A stretch of 64,000 nt of DNA from Tetrahymena thermophila SB210 (lineage: Eukaryota > Ciliophora > Oligohymenophorea > Hymenostomatida > Tetrahymenidae). A model generated the notes under the pieces. The model did no database searches and was not told where the DNA came from. It worked only from the letters and a program-made list of their open reading frames with translations. The DNA is taken from the NCBI RefSeq assembly GCF_000189635.1, contig NW_002476365.1, positions 372,001-436,000 of the forward strand, in the 5' to 3' direction. This document shows, piece by piece, positions 40,387 through 51,891 of the stretch (position 1 is its first letter; each line of letters begins with the position of its first letter). A program made the position numbers and the translations under genes.

Positions 40387-41052
40387 ATGAGCCAAAAATC
40401 TGTAATAAATAAAATACCCTTTGATTTGGAGCCATTGGGTATAATTAGAACTATAATGGGATTGAGAAACGGTATCTATTATGGTTGTCGTGTAAGATTT
40501 ATGCATTCGATAGTAATGTCTCTTCTATTTAAATCAGGTTCTGTTTATGATAAAATTTTTAACGTTGTTTAGCCTACGTATGAGCATGGTAAAAATCTTG
40601 GTATGTATGTCTTCCTCTATAAAGCCATAGTCAATTTCCTTGAATATGTAAGGAAAGGAAAGAAAGATAAAATACATTCTTTAGTTGCTGGAGCCATTAT
40701 AGGAAGATATGTTTTTGGAGAAAAGACACCAGTTAACCATCAGATAGTTTTGTATCTGCTCTCGAGAAATATAACAGGCGGAGCCACAAACCTGTAAGCT
40801 CGAGGTATCTTTCCGAAGATGAAATTCTTTCCCATATTAGCTGCAATATGCTGGGGATTAGTAATGTTCATATACGAAGTAGATAAGCTTTCATTGCAAA
40901 AATCACTGAGTGACTCTATGGATTTTCTTTACAAAGAATCTGATTTAAATCTTAAGCATTGGACAGAGTTAGTACCTTTCAAAATCCCCTCTTTTATATT
41001 AGAAAATTTAAATAATATATTTAAAACACCTCTACCAAACCTAACAAATTGA
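40387..41052 (+). CDS. PXMP4: Peroxisomal membrane protein 4 (PMP24) homologue
   Basis: Single exon, 221 aa, the family's usual length. Recognisable along its whole span: GLRNGIYYGCRVRFMHSIV, FKSGSVYDKI, the tyrosine-histidine and phenylalanine-tyrosine-lysine positions (TYEHGKNLGMYVFLYK), GAIIGRYVFGEKTPVNHQI, YLLSRNI, a tryptophan helix (ICWGLVMFIYEVD) and SLSDSMDFLYKESD near the end. The family belongs to the Tim17/Tim22/Tim23-PMP24 group of peroxisomal membrane proteins. Its exact transport role is unsettled. It uses few TAA/TAG glutamine codons and has higher GC than its surroundings, as expected for a conserved protein. Confidence 0.93.
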
Positions 41053-41994
41053 TTGACCGGTTTCTATCTCGCTGAGAAATCAATATAAATTTTAAATATT
41101 AATAAAACTCGTCAAAAACTTCATATTTAATTGTAATTAATCAATTTTTCTTATAATATTATAAAACTTCAACATAAAATTTGGCTTAATATCCAATTTA
41201 TATTCATTCTCTAAAATCAATAAATAAATAAATTAATTAGTTAATTAATTAATTAATTATTTTTATTTAGAGTTATTAATAATAAACAAATACGTTTTTA
41301 ACCTATTCTATTATTAGTTTGTTTGTTTGCTTATTAAAGTTTTTGCTATTCGATTTCTATCCGTTTAAAATTTGTTGTTACGATTGATACTTACTTACAT
41401 ACTTTTGATACTTTTGAATCACTATCTAACGATACTTAATCTAATTAAAATATTAACAAATGAGTTTGATACTTTTTTAACTCTTTATAAATGTTTACCA
41501 TTTTATATTTTGATTCTCCTGTTCTCATTTTTATTTTACTAAAATGATTCTTAAACTTTTAGTATCCTTTCACCTGCTTCTTCTGAAAGTCTTAAATTTA
41601 ATGATACTACTAACTAGTGTTTCCATTTTATTAAATAAAAAATAAATAATCTTTTAAAGTATTTTAAATTTAAAATTAATTTATAAAATAAAATATTACA
41701 TTTTTATGGAAAAAATCAAACTAAAATTTTAATAATTGATTCATTAATAATCATCTTATTTGATATATAAAATTTATTTTATGATATTGCTTATTATTTA
41801 AAGACAAAACAAAAATCTTATTCAAGAATAATTTAAATTAATATTTTAATCTTTTAGAAGTAAAAATTATTTTTAAAAATAATTTATGATTTTTTGCTAA
41901 GGATTTAATGTTCCATATATATTATAAATTATAAGCGAAATAACAAAAAAAATAGGTTTTGTTTAACATGAAAATACTAAATTTTATTTTGAAC
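41053..41994. other. Convergent spacer with a possible gene remnant
   Basis: Mostly AT-rich. Repeats of GATACTT occur around 41380-41460. The only coding-like text is the fragment at 41419-41626. Confidence 0.55.
41419..41626 (-). pseudogene. Possible broken gene fragment
   Basis: An ATG at 41626 opens METLVSSI but meets TGA after 18 codons. Shifting one base gives a better frame that reads VVSLNLRLSEEAGERILKVQ and stays open to a TGA at 41419-41421. The switch of coding character between frames suggests a frameshifted remnant, or a tiny unseen intron. Not assigned to a family. Confidence 0.25.
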
Positions 41995-44778
41995 TCACTT
42001 AACTTCTTTTAAAATAATTCTGTAAGGTCTGATATTTTGGTTATCTTCAACAGTGTAATATCTTGGTTCATTTACAGGACTTTTTACTCCGTTTGGATTT
42101 ACTCTACACTAAAAAACAATATAATATTTTTTCCCTTCGTAACTAGAAGAAACACCTGCAAAGTGCTCAGCTATAGACATATCGTCTGTTAAATAGACAT
42201 TTTCTTTTGGACCCTTTTTAATTATAGTGTTGGTTATCCTACATTTATCCCCTCCATGAAGATTACGATAACCTGGAACTAAATTTTCTTTCATAATACC
42301 TGAAAGAGCATTTTCATTTGTACCATGGAATAAAACAATCCATGTATTTGCATCAGCATTTGATGAAATCCAAGACCTGTCTTCTCCATATCTATTTATG
42401 TTTAACGCATAGCCTTTATAACCTGCTGGGTAATGGTACATATGGTCAACCGGGTTTATTTTATCGAAGAATTTTAGCTATCCTCTAACATCATGTTTTC
42501 CCTTATAGCTTTCAGGCCATTCCATATTGTATTATGAATCAAACATATTTACTGATAGCTTTGCGAACTCTAAAAGACTCTTTTCGCTCACTGATAACCC
42601 AAGGTCTGAAAAAGTTATCTTTTTTCTTAATTCTTAAGAGCTAAACTGTTGAGAATTCACTTAAAAGTCAATCTGAAGAAGCTTATCAAAGTCAACGTTG
42701 ATGATTGTGATATCCTATTATGGATTCTAAGAATTTACTTTTTATCCAATATCTTCTTTGAATTTTTAAAGGAACTCATTAATATTCTATTTCGTCTTCG
42801 ATTATATCAGATTCTAGTAGAGGGTTGATTATTTATCGATTTTAATTGTAAAATATTTAGCTTAGTTATGAAGTCCTACCTAAAGAAAAGATTATTATAC
42901 TTAATAATTTTTATCTTTCTCCAAGGTTTAAATTGGTGTATCAGTGATAAAAGTAGAAATTCCATCCTATTTAAACATATTCTATAAGATCATTAGACAC
43001 TTCAAAGAATCTTTATCATCTTTATTTACTTCATTTTAAGTTGCATTGCCTTGCTGTATCTTTTACATTCCTTAAAGATAATTTTATACTATATCATCAT
43101 TTTTTACTTAAAGGTCCTTCTTTTATTAATCGCTAGGCTAACTTTATGACACTACCTAATACGCTTTAGTGAATTAAACTGCATTATCTTTAACTTTAGT
43201 TTAAGGATTTAGTTATTAAAGTACTTCTTTGACTTACTAATCTCCATTTCCTCCTTTTACTTAGGTGTTTATTATATCCTTAAATATTTTTTAAATGTTT
43301 TAAATTTGTGCTTCAGTTTATTTTAGCTATGAAGCTTCTAAGCTTTTCTGCAGCTCTTAATTTAATTTTTTATACTTTTCTACTTCATCACCCTTTTCTT
43401 TTTGTATTTGAATCAAACTTTGTTGAGATTATTCATAAAGATCTTTGTATTTTGTTAGTTCATTTTTATCCTAATTTAATTAATTAATTTGATTTTCTTG
43501 TTTTTCTTTTTATTATTCCAATTAGATCTTTAATTCTTCAAATTTCTTTTCTTTTTATTGAATTTCTAGCATTTAATTCTAAATTGATTCATCTTTTTCT
43601 TTGATTTGAATGGTGCTTTATTCAATTATCTTACTTTTTTCTAAAATTTATTGCGTTTAATTCTCAATTAATGTTACTTTCTCTTATAATTCATTTTAGA
43701 GTTTGCTATTTTTTTATTATTCTTCTTCATGCAATTCTTTATATTCTAACAAATTACTAACTTGAGATTGTAACTCATTGATCCTAATGCTCTAGTTATT
43801 TATTTCTCTTCTTAAAGAAATATTCTTTTACTTAACCATATCAACCTCTTATCTCATATACTAATTTGATTATTTTTATATAATATTTAAGTATTCTTAT
43901 TCATTTTTTTATGCTCTTTCAAGCTAGTTAATTGATTTTCTTAGATAACTCACCATACTAATTTCCTTCACAGTTTAAGCTAGCCTTTAATATCTTTCAA
44001 GCTCAACCTTCAATTTTTATACATCTGATTTTAGTATTTTTTTTGGTAGCTAATCTTATTATGCTCCAAGTTAATTATGAATTTACTCGTTATTAATTTC
44101 AAAAAAATTATCTTTCTCTGGTGATAAATCATAGTATTAACTACTTTCATTTACTATTTCTTCTTTTTAAAAATGCTATTAAATCAAATTTGTTTTTTTT
44201 CTGAAGTTTTAAGGCGTAGAAATTTTGTTATTAAATTACTAATGCTTTATACCATTTTGATTTTGATTTTATAGCTCCTAGCTTTTTAACAAGAAATTCA
44301 TTCTCAATTATTTTAAATCTTCTTGCTCATTCAGCTAGAAAATATTTGGGCGAGAGGATTGCTATCCTTATTCTTATTTTTCTTAATTTTAAATCTACTC
44401 TTTATAGATTTATTTTCTGCTCATAATTTATTTCGCAGATGCAGAACTTATCCTTATATTTTTAGGATTTTATTAATCAAAGTCTTTTTAAAATAATTTA
44501 TTATTATTTAAATTTATCTTAAAAGGAGTCTGATTTCTTGTAGACTAAGGAAAGATATCCTATTTATCGTTAGCTTGAGATTCTTCAGCATATCTTAAAG
44601 CTTGTGCCTAATCTTAAGAAAACTTTCTTCTAATTTTATAAGATGAAGGACGTTTGATTAAAGCTTATTTATGTGGATGTATTCCATTTTAGCTCTCATT
44701 TTACTATTACTTTTTTTGTTTCATATCCATAATTTGAACCTCTAAGCTAGAAAGGTCATAACTATCATCATCACTCAT
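41995..44778 (-). CDS. Coiled-coil protein with C-terminal ADP-ribosyltransferase-like domain
   Basis: One uninterrupted exon of 2784 nt, 927 aa, in a window where most genes have introns. Residues 1-250 are Gln/Asn-rich and disordered. Residues ~250-530 are dense Gln/Glu/Lys/Leu heptads, a long coiled coil. A Gln-rich region follows, and from ~690 a folded part: DITIINVDFDKLLQIDF, then SLLEFAKLSVNMFDSQYNM. The C-terminal ~150 residues resemble the PARP/ART fold: NTWIVLFHGTNENALSGIM with H818-G-T, GLxxG-like VPGYRNLHGG, ENVYLTDDMSIAEHFAG supplying the tyrosine, and YYIVFQCRVNP toward the end. The third (Glu) position of an H-Y-E triad could not be fixed by eye. Could be an active mono-ADP-ribosyltransferase or a degenerate fold; no regulator domain is recognised. 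Confidence 0.7.
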
Positions 44779-45298
44779 CACTTCTTATTACACTTATATT
44801 TCTCTATTTTTTATAACAAATTTATTTATTTTTTTTGATTATTAATTATTAAAATAATGTTATTCTTCTAAATACAAAACAAAACTAAAAAACATATATT
44901 AATATGTAATTCATAATAATGCGTATGTATATGTTGTAATACTAATTTAATGAACATCGATAGTTTTTTATTCACTTTAATTTATAAAATTTTGCAATAT
45001 TCTCCAAATCGCAACTTAAAAAAATCATTTAAACTTAAATTTCTCAAAATTTAATTTTTAATAATTCTAATAGAGGTAAAAACGTATATATAACAAACAA
45101 TATATCTAAGTCAAATATAATAATTCAAATAAAAACAAGAAAAATAGGAAATTACTCAAATATTAAATTAATAAATAATTTTGATTTTTCTTCATTTGCT
45201 AAAGATATTAAGCATGAAATTAAAAATTATGTATGATAAGAAGTTAATTAAATAATACTTAAAACATTAATAAATAAATATTTAATTATGCCCAAATA
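44779..45298. other. Gene-free stretch
   Basis: AT-rich spacer upstream of the ART-like gene. No coding frame seen. Confidence 0.6.
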
Positions 45299-45709
45299 TC
45301 AGTATTCATCATTTTTCAAAAACCATAATTTACACCATTTTAAGGCATAATTGGTTTATTCTTCATATTTATGTGTAAGAGTTTTTAGTAATAGAGGAGT
45401 GAGGAAGCGAAGAATTAAACTAATTATTTTCTAAAAATGAATTACTATAAAAATAAAAAAATATCTCAAAAATTCTATTTATCATTATTTATTCTTGACT
45501 ACAAATTGTGAAGAAATCTTCAAAATTAAGGAAATTGGCAATTAATCTATTACAAGTTTTAATACCTTAATGTTTGATTATTTAATTAAGTTTAATATAG
45601 TTAATTCGCTTTCTCTAAATTCTATTAACTTATCACTAATAGCGTTTATAAAAGTAGGTGAAGAGGTTTTGGGGTTGAAGGTAATCTTTAGATTATAAAA
45701 TAATAATTG
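45299..45709 (-). CDS. C-terminal exons of a con80-like helical protein (5' end unresolved)
   Basis: Two exons, 45709-45503 and 45430-45299, joined in phase 0 by a 72-nt intron. They read TFNPKTSSPTFINAISDKLI, NIKVLKLVIDQLPISLILK, then SLILRFLTPLLLKTLTHKYE and YALKWCKLWFLKNDEY before TGA. The all-helical layout with a Leu-rich pair and HKYEEQ...ALKW resembles the con80 domain at the C-terminus of katanin p80 and related proteins. That match is tentative. No start codon lies in frame between an upstream in-frame TGA and the first exon, so one or more 5' exons in 45710-46365 are missing from my model, or this is a remnant. The text CAACCCCAAAA here is coding, not telomerase RNA. Confidence 0.5.
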
Positions 45710-46365
45710 CTGAAAAAGAGAATAATTTACCTAATTTCAATAAAAATTTATATGTATTAATATTAAAATCATAAATTTAAATAAAAGAAATAATAATCCA
45801 TAAGTTATAATTTATAAATAATTAATTTGTTTATTTACCTACTTTAAATATTCTTTTCTTTTTAAGTTTAAAAATTTACTTAATTAATTTTTTATTGGTT
45901 TGGTTTAATTAAAATAAATTTATTTCTTTTTATATCAACAGTAAAATAAATAAATTTAATTATTTTTGATAAAATTATATTGAGAAATTTATTTTTTTAT
46001 TGCTCATTTATAATTAATTAGAGATTGAAAAATTTATTAGTTATTTAATACAATGATTAACTAATAAATACTTTTATAAACAAAACAGAATTAATTAATA
46101 AAATGATAATACGTTATAAGTAAATTTTTATATTAATTAATTTTTTTAAATTATCTTTTAAATTTATAGTGCAAATTTTTATATAAAATTATATTTTGGC
46201 CTTAGTGATTAATTATGATTTCTTTATATTAAAATTTTATTTTTGTTAGTTTTTTATAATTCTTTTGTAAAGTGCTTTGAGTTCATAGATATTTATTTAT
46301 CTCGTTAATAATTTTCAACAAATCATTTTAATTTAAAAGAATATTATTAATCAAGCTTATTGCAT
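45710..46365. other. Stretch with no confirmed exon
   Basis: Very AT-rich. Upstream exons of the con80-like gene would have to lie here, but none could be identified. Confidence 0.45.
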
Positions 46366-47292
46366 TCAATTATTAAAGTAGCTTTTAGTTGCGTCTTAGT
46401 ATTGATAACTTTAATTATTATGCATTTCTTTAATTATTTCTTCAGACATAAATATAATTTGATCTTCCGTCCTTTCTTCTTCTGATGAGCAATCATAATC
46501 TAGATCCTTTTAATATATTAAATACATTTAAATAAGCAATATCTAAATACATTTAAAAGCAATACTTATTTTTTAAAATTCTAAGGAAACCTACTAATGT
46601 TTGTATGTATTTCTTTATCTCTGTAAAGATTGAATGCTGAAAATGAGTTGTTTTTTTTACAGGAAAACTTGATAGAGGATTTAAAAGGAAGTAAAGGCTT
46701 CAGTCTTTTCTTAGAGTCCTAACCCTCATACTCTTACTTGCATTCAGAAGTTATGAATTTTTTTTCTGTATGAGATATGTTTTCATCGATCATCTACTAT
46801 TAATCTGATTACCCTAAATCGTAGTCTTTAATGTTAAAAATTTAAATTAACTAAAAAGAGGCTTGAATAAAAAAAAACTTACCCCTTTCTATAAATTTTC
46901 TCTTTGCACTCTAAACCACTGTAGATTCTTTCTCTTCAAACAGATTATTATCTATAAAATAAATAAATAAATAAATTAGTAAAATATATCAAGTTATTTA
47001 ATGATAAATCACCATGAAGCGTTTCTCTATAGTTTTTAATGGGAGTCTAAGGAGTTTTACTATCTTAAAATACTCTAGCATGCATAAGAATAAACTAATT
47101 CATCAAAGGAGAATCATTAAAATTAATTTTTCTGAGCTCATGAGCTACATCTGATGTCAAGATAATATTTTTTTTTATTTAAAGCGTCTTTTTAGTTTAA
47201 TTTTTCTTTGGAGCACGAAGAATTTCTTAATGAAAACTAGATTGTGAATTTTATCCATTTTTATCTTTTGCTGAAAATTGAGGAGTTTCCAT
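46366..47292 (-). CDS. Small unrecognised protein with acidic C-terminus
   Basis: Exons 47292-47013, 46951-46883 and 46825-46591 join in phase. The last exon ends at TGA 46366 with YDCSSEEERTEDQIIFMSEE. The link to the last exon is uncertain: either a 26-nt intron (46565-46590), which keeps phase and gives 260 aa, or a longer intron ending near 46505 that I cannot phase. The start METPQFSAKDKN is followed by basic repeats (RAPKKNQTKKTLQIKK) and ELRKINFNDSPLMNQFI. The composition suggests a nuclear or scaffold protein, but no domain is recognised. Two similar 27-nt blocks (AAATACATTTAA) lie in the doubtful intron. Confidence 0.5.
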
Positions 47293-48467
47293 AATAAGCA
47301 TAAGCTATTTTATTTTAGCTAACAAAGTAGAGGTTTCTAAAATTTAGAAGCAATTAATTATACTCAATATTTCTAAGATTTAATTATTACTTAATAGAAT
47401 TTAAAATTTTTAAACAACTACTTTTCTGTTTACTGCAATCTTGTTAAATATCTAAGGTAATTAGCTGAATATTAATTATATGACTGAAAATCAATCAAAT
47501 TTTCAGCATTCCAAAATTTTTTAAATAAGTTTTTATAAAAATCTGTAAAACTTAATAATCTTGTAAAAAGCAGGAAATTATAGACAGAAATTTGTTTAAA
47601 TTTTAGATAAAATATATATATATATATATATATATTATTTCATATACAGCTTAAATATTTATTTTAATATTAAATTTACTTATGTTTTGATAGAATTAAT
47701 TTTAAACAAATTTTAAATTGTCTTTATAATAGTTTTTAGCCAAAACAGTTATTTTTATTTTATCCTCTTTGGTATTTTAAATGAAATAAAAACTTTTAAG
47801 CATCATTTTTCAGATTAAATCTGAATAAATAAATATCTAGTAATCAAATTAAAAAATTTGATTTTAGGACCAAATGTTTTATTTCCATAAATAAGTATCT
47901 TAAATAAAAAAATTTGAAAGAATATTAAGTTAAAATAGCATTGAATAGTAAATTTTATTATAAATTAAATTAAAATACTAAATTTGCTAGAATTTTAAAA
48001 TGAAGTTTATTTTTTATCTAAGAGAATTTATTAATTTTGTTAATTTATTATGAAATATTTTATTAAATTTAATTAAAAATTTTTCAATCTTGAATTAAAT
48101 ATTGTATTTTTTATTTTTTAAATAATATATTATTCTCATTAATAATAAATTAAAACATTTTAAAAAAATAATTTAAAAATTAAAAGCTAAAATTGTATTA
48201 TTGAAAATAATTCAAAATACAAAAAAGTTATTTTTATCTTAATTCCCTCTAATTCAATAAAAAATTAAAAGATTAAGGTAAAATAGATAAATAGATAATT
48301 AGACACTGTTACTATTTTATCGAAATCTGATTTGCTCTTTTATATGACCTCAAAAATTCATTCAAAGTTGTATTATAAATGCTTGGACAAAATTCGCCAA
48401 AATAATTAATTTTTTTAATTTATTAAATATAAAATATAATTTGAGGGAAAATAGAAATTAATATAAA
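47293..48467. other. Divergent intergenic region
   Basis: 1.2 kb, extremely AT-rich, with the TA microsatellite at 47612-47635. No gene recognised. Confidence 0.6.
47612..47635. repeat. TA dinucleotide microsatellite
   Basis: An uninterrupted run of about twelve AT/TA units. Confidence 0.9.
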
Positions 48468-48983
48468 ATGAGTAAATCTAAAACCAAAACAGACCCACTT
48501 CAAATTATTGTTGATGAAGGAAACACAATTAAATTTTATGGAGCAAAAAATAAAAATGGCTTGTTCAGTAACTTTTATATATCTCCTATTAAGCTCAAAG
48601 GTAAGATATGGCAAACTACAGAGCATTATTTTCAAGCACAGAAGTTTGCTGGAACTGTCAAAGAAGAATAGGTAAGAAATGCTTCAGGTCCAGGAATAGC
48701 CTTTAGACTTGGTAGAAAAAAAAGCAATGATTACCCACTTAGAAGTGATTGGTTAAAAGTGAAAGATGATGTCATGTATGAAGCTATTAAAGCTAAATTT
48801 ACCTAACATGATAATCTCAAAAAAATTTTGCTGTCAACAAAAAATCATAAACTTATAGAGCATACAAAAAGAGATGCTTATTGGGGTGATGGTGGAGATG
48901 GTAAAGGTAAGAACATGTTAGGTATACTATTGATGAAATTGAGGAAAGAACTTTCAGAAGAAATCAAAAAAGAAGAAAAGTGA
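48468..48983 (+). CDS. NADAR domain protein (YbiA/DUF1768 family)
   Basis: Single exon, 171 aa, close to the family's usual 150-190. The fold's motifs run in order: IKFYGAKNKNGLFSNFY, the core WQTTEHYFQAQKF, GPGIAFRLGR, PLRSDWLKVKDDVMYEAIKA with the catalytic-region aspartates, and the C-terminal TKRDAYWGDGGDGKGKNMLG. NADAR proteins are N-glycosidases acting on ribosylated intermediates; bacterial YbiA relatives act on riboflavin-pathway intermediates. Some NADAR members remove ADP-ribose from guanine bases. Which substrate applies here cannot be read from sequence. Intronless with few TAA/TAG codons (TAG at 48669, TAA later), so it has adopted the ciliate code even if it was acquired from bacteria. 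Confidence 0.92.
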
Positions 48984-51891
48984 AGAAAAATGATCTTTTT
49001 TTGAATAAATAGTTTATGTTATAGATAAATTTTTATATATTTAACATTAATAATAAGTAAGTTTTTTGTTACATTTTTTATATTTAGTGGTGAAATGTTA
49101 ATTTTTTAGTATTTTAAAAACAAATAGTCAATTTAAAAGCTATTATTTAGTTTAGTTTGAAAATAATAGAAAATATAAAAAGTGGAATGAAATTGTTCAA
49201 AATTAAAATCCTAAAATACTAATTTTTAAATAGGATAATTAAATTTTATAATAATTTAGTATGAAATTTTATAAAAACATTCCTCTAACAACTTTAATGT
49301 TTAGATAAATTGCTAAAAAATATTATTGCGTTTTTTGTAAACATTAACTCCTAAAATACAATTTTCTTGAAATATAAATATGAATAAATAAATAAATAAT
49401 TAAGGCATTTTAAATAGCTAAAAAACATAAATAATCTATGAATTCAAAAATTTTTTGCCATTTAATTTTTTATCTTTAAGTATCTTCTTAAGCAATGTTT
49501 CATTTATAAAAATTTAAACTTAAAAATTAATTTCTGTCGATATGATACTTTGGATATTATTGGAAAGGAAATATTTGAGAGTGTGTTTCATAAAAAATAG
49601 TTTATGTGGTATAAAAATTAAAAAGTATAATCAATTTAGTTTTATCTAAAGTATAAATTTTCTTTAAAATAATACAGTTAAAATAGAATTAATTATTTAA
49701 AAAGATTCACAAAAATATAAAATTCGCATCATAAAAAGACTTTTAACTTCCCCTCATTTTTATAAATTAATATTCAAGCAACCTAATTATTTGATAACAA
49801 AATAGGGTCTTCTTAACAATCAAGAAGAATTTCTAAAGATTATAATATGATTTCTTATATTTTTCTGAAAATGTAATAGTTAAAATGATGAATATTTATT
49901 TATGTGATATTTTTAATATATTTGGCAAATAAAACCTTCTAATATTCTATTAATTTAGTAGAATTTCTTAATCTTAAAATATAATAACTTAAGGTAATAG
50001 AGCAATTTTAAAATTCAAATCAAGTATATTTAATAGTTATTTTTCAAATCAATTTTCTTTAAATAAAGTTATTCATATTTTTAATTAAGAGAACCTTCTA
50101 ATATTCTATTAAACCTATTAAGTGCTTCGAAAATCCTGAAAAGAACAAATAACAATTCAGAAATTTTTCGAAAAATATAAATTTTTAAATTAATATTCTA
50201 AATTATTAAAATTATGCTTCTTTTTCTTTTATCAAGAATATCTTCTATAAAACGTTATGGTAAAACAAGAAAACCATTTCTATTCTTACTATGCTTATTA
50301 AAAAACTCTTACATTCTTTAACACATATCCTAAATTTGTTAAAATTTAATTTAAATTAAATTATAACTATGAAAATATAACTTTTAATATTTAAGGACCA
50401 TATATTTATAATTCCAATTTTCCATAATATAAATAAAATAATCTTTCCATTACTTACAAAAATTGAATAAAATATTTAATTTGATTTTTTAATATCAGAA
50501 ATTAGATAAATTAGTCCACAAGTAGAAATTCTTAAATAAATTCAAATGAAGAAATTTATAAATTAATTTATATCAAGAAATTGATAAATTAATTCAAAAT
50601 AAGAAATTATTAAGTATGAGCAAATAAATAATTTCATATATTAATTTAAATATGTAATAATAATACAAAAAACCTATCAATTAAAATTTAATTAATTGAT
50701 CCAAGAAAATAATTTATAATTTAATTTAAATATCATGAAATTTTATAAATTTATCATAATTCTGAAAAATTGTGGCATTAATAATTTTTAAGAGATAATT
50801 TGTTAATTTTTAATATAGCAAGCAATAATTAATATTCTTTTTTTGGGAATAACTAATTATTTCATTCAAATAATTATTAGATAAATTTATTAATATTTAG
50901 TAATTTTTTATTGATTAGACTAAATTAATATTTTATATTTAAAGTTGAGTTTTAATTTGTTATAGTATAAACTTATTTAAGATATTTTTTTATTCTTAAT
51001 AAGAATTTAATTAGAATAAAATAGTCATTTTAGCAATAATTCATGAAAGATTCATTTAGTGTGTTTATTATGATTAAGATAAATTAGATTATGTCTAATT
51101 TGTAATTTTACTATTTTTGATATTATTTTTAATTATTTATAATGAGATTAAAAACCAGTATGTATAATATGAATATAGAGAATCAACAAAAGCATTAAAA
51201 TTTTTATTAAGACTTGATAATTTTTTATTCTTATTCTTTAAAAGAGATTAAACTAATAAATATTTAACTTATAAAGATGAATTTTAATTTGTTATTGTTT
51301 TTACTTATTTAAAATACATTTTGATTTAAATAAGGGCTTTGTTAAAAATAAGAAATTACTTTGAGCTATAAATAATTAATTAGATATGCAAAAAGCATTT
51401 TTTTTATATTAAAATGAGCAAAATCTCGTTTAATATGTAACTTTAATATTTTTTGATATTATTTTAATGATAATAAAAACTCATTTAAATATTGAAAATA
51501 TAAAAAGAACAAAAGCATTAAAAGTTTTATTAAGGTTTAATAATTTTTTTTAATTCTTTAAAAGTTTTTAGACTAATAAATAAATAAATATTTTATTTTA
51601 TAATATTGAGTATTAATTTGGTACTGTTTAGACTTTTAAATTATACTTTTTTATACTAAATAAATAGTTTAATTAGTAATAAAATAGTAAATTAGTTATA
51701 ATTAATTACAATGCATGTAGTAGGTTTGTTATGATAAATATGAATTAGAGCTTGTTTAATTTGGAACTTTAATATTTTTTGATTTTATTACTTTGTATTT
51801 AGTTTTTATTTTTAATTTGTTTTCTATTGAATAATTAAATAAATTTTGATATAATTTCAATTATGAAATAGCTTTTAATTTAAAATTAATT
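48984..51891. other. 2.9-kb gene desert
   Basis: The longest gene-free stretch of the window, lying in the convergent gap between the NADAR and LSM14-like genes. No coding frame on either strand under either code. Its last third holds the ~330-bp repeats. The phrase CCTTCTAATATTCTATTA occurs twice, near 49933 and 50094. Confidence 0.7.
50800..51800. repeat. Three diverged tandem repeats, period about 326-336 bp
   Basis: Matching landmarks recur in order. TTTTTGAT-type text falls at 51119, 51455 and 51781. GACTAAATTAATATT, AACTAATAAATATT and GACTAATAAATAAAT blocks lie near 50918, 51250 and 51570, each followed by an ATTTTAATTTGTTAT-like phrase. AACAAAAGCATTAAAA followed by TTTTATTAAG occurs in two copies, near 51187 and 51509. 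Copies have diverged strongly by substitution and A/T indels. Confidence 0.65.

Noticed and set aside
45640..45720. CAACCCCAAAA on the minus strand, like the template of Tetrahymena telomerase RNA
   Set aside because: The surrounding sequence reads as a good protein exon (TFNPKTSSPTFINAISDKLI) in phase with a second exon. The conserved upstream and pseudoknot elements of telomerase RNA are not evident.
49000..51800. A possible gene in the long desert
   Set aside because: Frames are broken by TGA often, contain no recognisable motif and have intergenic composition.
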